From positions 21,818-66,582 of the forward strand of contig CAMPET010000205.1 of assembly GCA_946803715.1 (NCBI GenBank): a stretch of 44,765 nt of DNA, in the 5' to 3' direction. Shown here piece after piece: positions 21,601 through 33,100 of this stretch (within the stretch, counting starts at the first letter, position 1; each line of letters opens with the position of its first letter). Below the pieces are notes generated by a model. The model did no database searches, was not told the DNA's origin, and worked only from the letters and a program-made list of their open reading frames with translations. Source of the stretch: Beroe ovata. Taxonomy: Eukaryota; Ctenophora; Nuda; Beroida; Beroidae. The translations under genes were made by a program, and so were the position numbers.

Positions 21601-24600
21601 ATATCAAAGATTGAAAATTTTATTCATTTTTTATCTCCATGCATGTCATATAATCACAATCAGTAAACTTAAAATTTAAGGATTTTGTGTGAATGTGAGG
21701 TTGAATCAAGGCGTTCATGATTGAAAAGGTTTATTATTCTTCTGTTGATTGTAGATAATGTTGATTGTAGATAATGTTTTTATTTGTGTAATGGCCTTGT
21801 TTTATAAGTGCGACCAATTATTGGCAAACATTATATAGCTTCTAATATCATATGGTTCATATTGCCTCACACTTTCACTACCTGTTCAATGAACTCAGAC
21901 TGTTTTTCATAATACTTATTGTAAAAATGAATTTCAAAACCCTTATGGGTGCATGGTTATCATGGTACAAGCTTTTCTGTGCTTATATCTTTGTTGCTGA
22001 CTTGTATTATTCTAATCACAAAACTCAGAAATCACAAGTTTCTCATTTCAAATCCCAGTTTAGATGCTTTTCCAAGCCCAACTGATCAGTTGCATCAGTC
22101 AGATGATTAGTTAAGATTGCATAGTCACCAGCTGCCAATGTTATAGATTCATTTTAAAATTTAGTTTAAAAGTATACCACTCATGAAAAACATGGCAAGC
22201 ATTCTTATTCTATTTACAAATTTACAGCATACCATTCAATTATCAATGCACGCTTCCTATCTTTTGGGCACTGATTGATATTTCAGGTTTTGGTGCTATA
22301 TATGTCACTCTGGATCGTTCACAATAATTGCCAAACACCTACATAATCAACTGGTTTCCCAGCTACTTTAACAGCTCCCTGCTGGCACACACATAACTTT
22401 AAAACACAAGTTTTAAAAACTGCCTCCCACTCAATATTCTGTACGGGGATGGAGGAGGGGGAGGATTATGAAGGAGGGGGAGTTGATGTTCTGGAATCTT
22501 CTCACTTGGAATGCCGTCTTACTCTTCAACTCCATGCAGCTGAATTCCATTCTACTACACGTGATCATGTTTGGTATGGTTTTAACTCCAAGTATTACCC
22601 ACACATATATTATTCTTATTTTTAGTGCACTGATATGTTTTCTTTTTAAAACAGTGTTTGAGCTTTGGCTGATACTCCTACATATTTATACTGTAACATT
22701 TGCTGCTCATAAAAAGCTGTCTCTGCTAAGTATGTTTTGATTTCAGCTTACCATTTGATGTTCTGAAACTTCAATCATAAATTCTTGAAAACATAAGGAA
22801 TTGCATAAACCTAGATTCAGTACCTATTTCTTATGTGATTTTCCTAGTAATGCTCTTTTAATTCGGGTCGTAAGTACTTGATCCTTCAAAGTGTTTTTTG
22901 CACTCAAGAATTCCTCAAGTTGGGTCTCAACGAGTAATGCTTTTCGATTAGAAATATGTTCTTAATAATGATTGATTATGCTAATGGCATGGTATCTTTG
23001 GCATGCTCGATATACGTTTTAGCATGTTGGAGAGTCATCAGGAAAGTTCACCATAATCACTAAGATCCATTCTAGAAAACGTGCTGCTTATCATCTCCAG
23101 ATTGATGCGTTTTCCCATATTCCGAAAGACACACACGACTCTTATAATCTTACATTGTGTCTCTAGCACACTATGACGCATTATGATGTTTTGTTGTCAC
23201 AATAACATGTTCGTGTGTCGCAGACACGTAATTGTGTCTGTGATTTTGACGTGCTATGACTCACAGTGATTAGGCTGGACTTCAGGACATAGTGCAATGT
23301 GCATGCAACTGGTATACATGACTAATTACTTCAAGCCTAATATAATCTGTTCGAGTCAATGTAGGGCTGCGAGAATAGAGAAGGGAAGTTTGTCAAGTTG
23401 CCATAACAACGTGAATTAGTGAACATGGGTCACACAGGCACAGACACACACAGACACACGCACGCACAGACACACAGACACACACTCACACACTCACACA
23501 CATGTGTGATCAATGTCACGGTATTTAACAGTGATGACGTGTGTGTTTGTATCAACCCCCGCATAAACTTACTCCTTCATCAATAATATTTTAACATATA
23601 GCCGCGTGGTATATTACCCAGGAAATTATTGACATAAGTGGGAGTAGATATCAAATTCTTATCTCTTGTCATTTTGTAGTGTGATAAGGAAATTAGGAAA
23701 CCATCTGTCTGCTACACTACAAACAGAAAGTTACCATCATTTTCAACGTGTCTAGACATTGACGACATTGCTTGTTTTAGTGTGTTGTGAAAGGTGGCAT
23801 CGCCGTGCCACACACACACATGATGCCACACACACACACACATGATGCCACATACACACATGATTGCATCACGCCCTGCGTTTAACATTTCCTCCTCCTC
23901 CTACTCCTTCATAAAATACCGCGAGACAGTTTCTTATCTCTCTTGTTTTGGGTTTACTGCAGTAGAATTCTACATGTAAAATACACAATATTTTAATCCG
24001 CCACATTGTTATACTTGCTCACGTTGGAAGTTGGTGTTTTCATAGTGCGACACTGTTGTCTCACTTCACACTATGCGATGTGCTCACTCATTTCATGCTG
24101 TCTGAGCACAATTCACAGTCTTATCATGTATAACGATATGTTGACACTGTCTGTCACCACTCTGTCTGTCATCACACTGTGTAAAGAGTATGTTGTCATG
24201 GTGATACTTGACATTTTAGTTCACCCTAGCGTCACTCTGGCAATCAGCCAATTTCCATCCCTCCCATTTCACATCGAACCTAGGTTAAATAGGTTCATCC
24301 CTTATCTCTCTCTTTGCCCTATTTAGCGTGGGATTGACCCCCTATTTCGACGTGCATTAAGTTAAATCTCGAAATTTATAAAAAGTTGTTATGTTTCAAA
24401 TCGACCATGAATGCGGTTGAAATTATACTCGCGTTAGATTTGAAACAATTTCTCTCTATTTTAACTCTTTCAGTCTGCTAATTTCATTGTGGTTTATTTT
24501 AATTTTGATAGTAATTTCCCATAACTTCTTCGAGAAAACATGATTGTTTTGCCCGAGTGATGTAACATTGGTAACAGTAAATACTAGGATATATAGTTTC

Positions 24601-25551
24601 AATGTTACCAGGGAAGCAAATGAGTAACATTGATATTTGATACGAAAGTCCGCTTCCATTGACTGCCCACTACTATAGCTGGTGTCATGGTCTAATGTTA
24701 CCATGGTCTATGGTTACAGCATTTTGTTATCCAATGACGTCACGCATTTCCACTAATCTCTGTTTCTCTTTCCAGAATGTAGACCGTATTTCACCCTTTG
24801 TAGCTTACCTGCAGTGTCATTGCAGTCTTTTCGTGGCAATATTGAACGACTACAGTGACATAACTGGTCACAGAAGTCGTTTCGCTGCAGTTTTCCCACA
24901 AATTTCTCCTTACTTTGACGTAGCGCGCGAACGCCACATTCAATTCCTATGGACGCGATCGCGCGCAGACCATTCAAAATTTGTTCGGCGCCCTACGCGA
25001 AATTGATAAGCGGCAATTTACAAAACTCTCACCCCATAGAACAATGAAATCGTGACCTTTGCTCCTATTCGATAAATGATGATACAGCATCACTTCTAAC
25101 TGTTATAATTTCAATTCTCACATCTGTTTTTCTGTTCAAATAAGATCATCCTTATACGGCCACTTTTCACACAATGGTAACAAAGGATCTTATGACTCAG
25201 CATGATTCTTGATATGCGTCATATGTGCCCACTCAAATTTTGTGATGTTCAACAAGATAAGTTTGTTGTACGCTTGTTATATCAGTAAAAGTGGAAACTT
25301 GGCAAAACTTCAACAAAATTTGTCAAATTTCCCTCCCCATGGAAACTTTTGTTGTTCCCATTCGTGAGGCAAGTTTTCATGATAAATAGCAGCTTAGACG
25401 AAACGTTTGTTTTGTGGTTACAAGTATGTTAGTGGTTTTGTTTACACTTTCAGAATTTGTGGTTACAATTTGATACATTTCTCTCAAAAAGTCTCGTGAT
25501 TATCTTCATTTCTCATGAAAGGCTGTTCTAACTCAATTTCTATTTATAGAC
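21600..25551. other. long gene-free stretch upstream of the kinesin
   Basis: To about 22950 the DNA is AT-rich with no convincing exon; the open frames at 21852-22085 and 22468-22740 show no splice context or recognisable protein. CA-type repeats lie at 23430-23505 and 23810-23865. A GC-rich patch lies at 24920-24995. The kinesin promoter should be near the right end; the ATG exon is preceded by TTCTATTTATAG, so an untranslated first exon may lie further left. Confidence 0.5.
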
Positions 25552-27979
25552 ATGAATGAACGAATTAAGGTAATAGCCAGGTTTAGACCAGGGGATCCGT
25601 CAAGTGTGTACAAAATTCAGGATGAGACAGTTTTCGTAGAGGTAGGTAAAGATGTAACATTTTATCTCACATCATCACTCATTAGTGAAAAACCCAGTGC
25701 CAGAGCATAACTTCTGCATATGTGAACTGTGAATACACGGTGGTCGGTATACACAGTACAATGCACGACCACACCCATCCACCTATCCCAGTGTACTCAG
25801 TGTACTCAATCTCGCGCAACCCCATACGAACGTCGAACATGAATTTGACTTTATGTCTCCCACAGGGTAAACCGTACACATTCGATGCTGTGAAAAGTGG
25901 TGATGTAACCCAGGAGGATATTTTCAACACCACAGCGTGCCCCATTGTGGAGGGTAAGACAACTAGTATTGGCTGGAGTTGAAGTTAACATCTGATCGAA
26001 GTTCATCTTTACACCCTCTTTTCTCCCCGCAGAACTGTTGAATGGTTACAACGCAACGATATTTGTGTACGGGCAGACATCCAGCGGGAAAACCTACACT
26101 ATGGAGGTAAGACTTGTTCTCGCAGAGTCTGTCACCATGGTAACCCAGCCCCCGTCACCATGACACCATGGTAACCGTTCTCCTCCTGTCACCATGACAC
26201 CATGGTAACCGTTCTCCTCCTGTCACCATGACAACATGGTGACCCTCCTCCTTCTGTCACCATGACAACATGGTACCCGTCCACCGCCTGTCACCATGAC
26301 AACATGGTACCCGTCCACCGTCTGTCACCATGACAACATGTTCCACCAGGGAGATATATCCGGGACTGAGCGAGGCATTATGCCGCGCGCTGTGGACCAG
26401 ATATTCGCACATATCGCACAACGGGAGGATAATATCGAGTTCACAATCAAGATATCGTACTACGAGATATACATGGAGAAGATACGAGACCTGCTCGATC
26501 GTGAGTTGAGATTTGTAGTAACATCGTGTTTTACAATCGTCGTTGATCTAATTATAATGTGAAGAAATTGAAAGGCATAACAAAAGTTTCCATTCTCTTT
26601 CGATCTTCATATGTCATTCATAATAAAATCATCAAATAGTTCATGAGCTATTTCTCATGTTCATTCCGATAGTATTCGGGAGTTTTCGCACCTTTCTTCA
26701 CTCTCTTCCATCCCTCCTCACTTCCCCTCACCTCACCCTCCCTCTCCTCACTCCCCCACTCCTCACTCTCCCTCTCTCCCCACTCCCCCATTCCTCACTC
26801 TCCCTCCCCTCACGCCCCCATTCCTCACTCCCCCATTCCTCACTTTCCCTCTCCTCACTCCCCCACTCCTCAGTCACTCCTCTCCTCACTCCCCCACTCC
26901 TAACTCACTCCTCGCCCCCAGCTAACAAGAAGAATCTGACGATACACGAGGACAAGACGAAGTGCACGTACGTGAGGAATGTGACTGAACGGTACGTGGA
27001 CACTCCTCAACAGATAGTGGATCTCCTCAGGGAGGGAAAGAGGAACAGAGCAGTCGCTGTCACCGGTGAGGAGGGGGGGGGAGGTGTTACGAGGTGTTAC
27101 GAGGTGTTACGGAGTGTTGCTGGGTCACAAGGGGTGTGTCGGGGAAATATATGGGGTTTAGGGGACCCGTGTATCTGTCACTGTCACGGGTGTTGCTGGA
27201 GTGCTCCTGGGTCACTAAGGTGAGGTCACTAGGGTGAGGAGGGAGGTGTTGCTGGGTGTGTTACAAGGGGTGTGTCGCTGTCTGGTGTTTCAAATAGTTG
27301 CACTTAAACATAAGAGTCGCGATCTCCCGTCTATTGTTCAAATATTTGTAGAGTGGCTCATGTTCGTGGACCCATGCTGGACATTTTTGTTGTTATTCTG
27401 GGGGATAGCACTGCACGCTGATAGAGTGAAGGGGTTCACAATGTATGCAGTGGGGGAGAGGTCCATCACTGCCCCTAGCCCTGAACCGAGAAATTTGAGT
27501 CCCTTGGATAACACCTCCTGAAAGTTGGAGAAATGTAAACACGAGGGAATACGTTTTAACACGGAAATGATTAGAAATGCAGGAGGAATCGTTCGCAAGA
27601 TCACTCACGACAATTTTCACCGATGTCGTCTCATTCTGATTTTCTGCCGGTGGGTCAGTGAGGTCACCATCATCCAGTTCCACTTTAGTGTACGATATTG
27701 ATGCTGTCCTGAGACTCTCCATGGTCTGATTGCTGAGATACTAGACGTTTCTTGGAAATTTGCCAAGAAAATAATGTCTGCAAAGAGTGAGAACCGCAAA
27801 TTTTAAACGAACTAATGTTTAATACGGTCATTGAGTGTTCAACAGGTCAAAATTTCGCAAAGGGAAGGTTCCAATGCTATCAAGAGTTAAAGTTCGTAGT
27901 ATTTGACGCAGTTTCAAGTTTCATAAACACAAGATAAGGTCCACCTGGTCCATTTCACATGGACAGCGAGTACAAGAGA

Positions 27980-28018
<39 letters not shown>

Positions 28019-29420
28019 NNNNNNNNNNNNNNNNNNNNNNNNNNNNNNNNNNNNNNNNNNNNNNNGTGTGTGAGTGTGTGTGAGTGTGTGTGAGTGTGTG
28101 TGTGTGCCCCAATGTCTGCGTGGCTGTGTATGAAGGTGTTTAGTACAATAGCATACGCGGGATATTGCTACTCAACAGTGGTATAATGTTGGCGTTACTA
28201 CCATGACAACATCTGTGGCAACTACACGGCAACAATCGCTGCTCACTGTCTCTGTTGAAGGTAACTATGGTGATTATGCCGTATTTGGTCATTTTCAATA
28301 ACGCCGCATTTAAAAGAAGCTACATTATGGTGCCCCGGTATGCGTCTGAGTGGTGTCAACCATCGGGATTGAGCGACTGTTAGATTTACACTTGTGTCGA
28401 GGAACTGACACCGATGTGTAAAGAGACACCGATACTCAATATAAGGGGAAAGTGTGACAGAAACAATGGAGCATCACAACGACACCATCGTCCACGATAT
28501 CTGAAACCAGTTTTCCCCTGATCGCATAGGTGCTCCCGGGTAATTGAATTAACCGTGACTTTGGCTAGAAACCAAATGTAATGTTGAGTTACACATCTTT
28601 TGTTGAATGTGTGTGGGTGTGTGTGCGGGTGTGTGATTTCTGGTAAAAGGAGTGACATATCTCATTCATAGATTTCGGGGCCATTTTCATCCGAGATTGT
28701 TACACCAAATAAAATTCCGTTTTATACACTGAGATGTCAATAAATACTACTATGATAATTTGAGATTTCAAAAACAATCATATTGATAAAACGCGGAGAG
28801 GTTTCCAGGTGAAATCCCCACAAAAAACTTTGAAAACCACATTTTAATAAGAAAAACACGCACTGCTGGAGTCTCGCTCGAAGCAGTGTCAATATTTAGA
28901 GGATGTTTTGGTGGTGGGTGTGGAGGCTGTCGTCATGGTTACAGATGGTGTCCTAGCAACACAGTGTTCCTCTGTGTACGGGTTACCGTAGTAAGTGGGT
29001 GTCATCGAGCCTAGGTCTGTGCTCAGGGACTTGAGACCGTCTAGCACCATATTCTGGGGGGAAAAAGTGGGGGAGGGTCATAAGTTGTCATGGAAACACT
29101 CGGTGTCATTGAAGCACACGTTGTCACAAGTTGTCATGGAAACATACGGTGTCACAAGTTGTCATGGAAACACAAGTTGTCATGGAAACACATTGAATGA
29201 GATGTCTGAAGACGCTGACAATTGACAATTTTGATCAGATATTATACACAATATCGGTGCTGCTGACATGGGCATATAACTCACTGTGAATCTCTCTTTT
29301 TTCGAAAGTCCCTGTTCCCTCACTCCGCCCCCAGCGGGGGAGGAGGAGGGAGAGTCCTCTTTCCTCAGATCCTCATCCGCTTCCTCCTCTGTCTTGATTC
29401 TTGTGTAGCTCCCCGACATT

Positions 29421-29458
<38 letters not shown>

Positions 29459-30150
29459 NCAGTTAGGAGGGGTGTGTGGTGTCAGGAGACTTTGTCTTTG
29501 GGTAACATTGCTAAGCTGAAAATGTGCAAGGTATTACACTGTACAGAGATATGAAACATTGGGAGGTAGTTGCAGACGGGGTGAAACAAATCACGTGAGA
29601 GCGTTTTCTCGATAACCATTGGTTCGAAATCGCTGGCACGTTATATGGAGAAAATGGAAATACAGTTTCCTACAACTAACAACGACTGCGATATTATAAA
29701 GATAGTTCGATATTATTAACTACATGTATTGGATTACAACTGCCATGTGGTAGCTAACGACTCCTTTCCAAGAAATGGCAGTGTTTTTGGGGAATTGGCC
29801 ACCACCCCCCACTGCAAGGACAGCGGGAAATAGTGCTGATATAGGAAAATAGGCCACCTTCCCAGTATTGGGAACAGCTAGGACACTAGATATTGGTACA
29901 GCAAGGCATCGACAATAGGCAGGTAATGATGCTGGAATAGGCTATGGAAAAACCACCATTCACGCAGACTCTGATCGCGTATATGTGAATAATGAATATC
30001 AAACCGTAAACCACTACTACTGCAGCTAGAGTGACACACACACACTCAGTAGATCCAATCAGTAAATACGCGGGACATGCAATCAGTTAATTGCTTGTGT
30101 AGAATTGCGTGATTGGAGAGTCATAGCATGTGTGTATGTGTGTCTGCGTT

Positions 30151-30181
<31 letters not shown>

Positions 30182-33100
30182 CTGTCCGACAATAAGTTGA
30201 TGTGCGCCTGAGGTAGTGGTAATGGTAACAACAAAGGCATGGAACATGTATCCACGACAAAACCATGGGAACGCGATCACAATGGCTCTGATGATCTCTT
30301 ATCTTGTATTCAATGAGTACATGCTATGTACAATGTATAGCTAGCACACTCGATATAGCAATAGTACTCGAAAAGAGAGATAGTCTGCGACAATCCTGCC
30401 TGGACACACACACACACGCACACACAAACACACACACACAAACACACACAAAGTACAGCATGTAAGTGGTCAATACACCGCGAGTAACTCCACAATAGTG
30501 GTTGTCATGGTAACACTATTACCAGGGTGATTTCAGCCAACCTACTCCCGATAATTCACTATCGTGAGTTAATTGGTGTCACTAACGACCACATTCTGGG
30601 AATCCTCGATACCTCACAATATCACGCTCACAATATCACACACAATATCACACACACTACCACACACACACAATATCATAGGCAATAGACCGAGAAAATG
30701 AGTACTGACTAGAGTCAGATAGCATGCATTCTGTCACAGGCACATCCAAATCTGTTAAGTAACATTGGTACAATCAAGTGCCCAGTCCCTCTTCCCCCCA
30801 CTCCCACCACCTTACTCCCCCCTCTCCCCACTCACTCCCCCCTATTTTCAGATATGAACGAGCACAGTTCGCGGTCGCACAGCGTGTTCCAGATCACGGT
30901 ATCGCAGTGCAACATGACAAACCAGCAGAAACTCTCCTCCAAACTATACCTCGTTGACTTGGCTGGGAGTGAAAAGGTACAGCTACTAGACACAGGGACA
31001 GAGAGTGTGGTATCATAGTCTAAATTTCCCTCCTGACTCCCTCCCTTTCTTCCAACTGACTAGCTCTCTCTCTCCAGACATCCAAGACGAACGCACAAGG
31101 CATGACTCTGGACGAAGCTAAGAAGATCAACTCCTCGCTAATGTGTCTGGGGAAAGTGATCTCAGCACTGTCAGAGGGACACACTCACGTCCCCTACAGA
31201 GATAGCAAGCTTACACGAGTCCTACAGCACAGTCTAGGTTAGTTGTCATGGTAACTAGGAACTCTGAATAGTCGTCATGGTAACAGCAAGTGACTGGAGT
31301 AATTTAGCTTTGGTGTTAGCAGTTGAGATAACTCCGAACGAAAGCGAGATGGGTCTAAAACTCCACCGGGAATCGATTCAGCGTCCAAAAATAGCCTGGA
31401 ATCGATGGGATTTTTATTGAATTCCGGCAAAAAATATTTTCGTGATTTTGACCGTCTTGAATTGAAGAACACAACACTTCAATATCCAGAATTTGAAGGG
31501 TCGAAAAATCAATTTGCTAGCAGGTACATGATTCAAGGTGTTTCTGGGCTAATTTTGACCACTGAATTCGAATCTGATGGAATTTGAGACCTATCTTACC
31601 GAGAAAATGACCAAAATTGAAGTTCAGTTCCAAATTCAAGACTGTCGCAAATTTTGGTTACGATGAAGAATCCCGCCTCGGGGAAGCGAGTTTGGTCAAA
31701 AACTCCGTCGGCAATCGATTCAGCGTCCGAAGTTACATAGGGATCGATAGGTGTTTCGTTTAAATTCGGCAAAATGATTTCGTCATTCCAGCCATCTTGA
31801 GTTGAAGTGTGCCAGTGGTAGAATCCTGAAGACGCAAATCCCAACATCCAGAGTTGGGAGGGTCCAAAAATCAACTAGCCCACAGGAACATGAAAATAAG
31901 TGTTTCTGGCCTAATTTCGGCCGCTGAATCCGAATCTGATGGAATTTTAGACCTAATTCATGGAGATTCTGATGAAAAGTTGAGCTCACAATTCACATCC
32001 TAAGATGTTTCAGCAATCAACAATCTCATCGAGAAAGGGAGAAACACTTTTTGACGCCTATAGATATGGTCTGCACTCTATTCTCACTGTATCATTACAG
32101 GTGGTAACTCGCGAACAACAATTATCATCTGCATGTCAATGGAATCGGCTAACGAGAGTGAGACACGGTCAACCCTGACATTTGGCACAAGGTGAGCTGT
32201 TGTCATGGTTACATACCTACCACGGGGTAACAACCACTCGTTACCATGGTAACACCAGGTCATGGTAACGGTTCTTCTCCTTCCCAGGGCTAAGAAGATA
32301 AAGAATGTGGCCACGCCAAACATAGAGTTATCCTATGATGATTTGAGAAAACGATACAACAGGATTAAACACTTGTTTGACAAGTGCAACTCTGAACTCC
32401 TACGCTGGAGGGCAGGTATGAAAACGTGCCATAGCAACGGAAAACCATAGCAACAGTAAAACCATGTAATGGCAACGGGATATGTTACCATAGCAACGTG
32501 CTACATGACCACGTTTATCCACCTCACATCCGTAATCTCAGGAGAAGTAGTGGCTGAAGATGATCGAAATGAGATAATGTTCGAGGACCAACTCTACTCC
32601 ACTGCGCAACACACAACCAACATGCCCACCCGTGCGGCGCGTTGCACGTGCGTTGCGCCGCGCACTTGTAGCACGTGCACACCCGCACCTCCCCCTGCCA
32701 CACCCTCCATTCCCGTGATTAGGGGTGGAACTCGGCACAAGTGTCCGTGTCTTGTGAATCTCAATGAGGATCCCAAAGAGGGAGAATTCCTCTCGATTGA
32801 GATTCCAGAGGTAAGAACGATCCAACTGTGATATCCCCGATTGTATCCCCGATTCCGCTCGGTTCCCTGATGTCAGTGTACTAATTCCATAACATCCCCT
32901 TCACCCGTTTAGGGAGTTTTGTTTGTTGGGAGTTGTATAGAGCCAGGAACTGTGGACATTGTTCTGACTGGGGTTCTCATTCACCCAATACACTGGTAGG
33001 TACAGAGGGGGGTGGGCCCCTTGCTTTGTACTTTGTGCGTCGCCATTGGGCGTGGTCCTCTTTTTGCATGTTAAAATTCTCCGTGTTACTCCCACAGATC

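Noticed and set aside
22468-22740. 90-aa hydrophobic open frame
   Set aside because: Hydrophobicity follows from AT-rich codons; no homolog pattern and no splice or promoter support.
24659-25006. 115-aa plus-strand open frame upstream of the kinesin
   Set aside because: No recognisable protein, no splice context, and it covers a GC-rich palindromic patch; more likely chance.
27393-27722. Single 109-aa minus-strand open frame
   Set aside because: A GTGAGT donor at 27608 and a good acceptor at 27518 give a spliced form that matches the paralog at 28889-29419; the unspliced tail has no counterpart.
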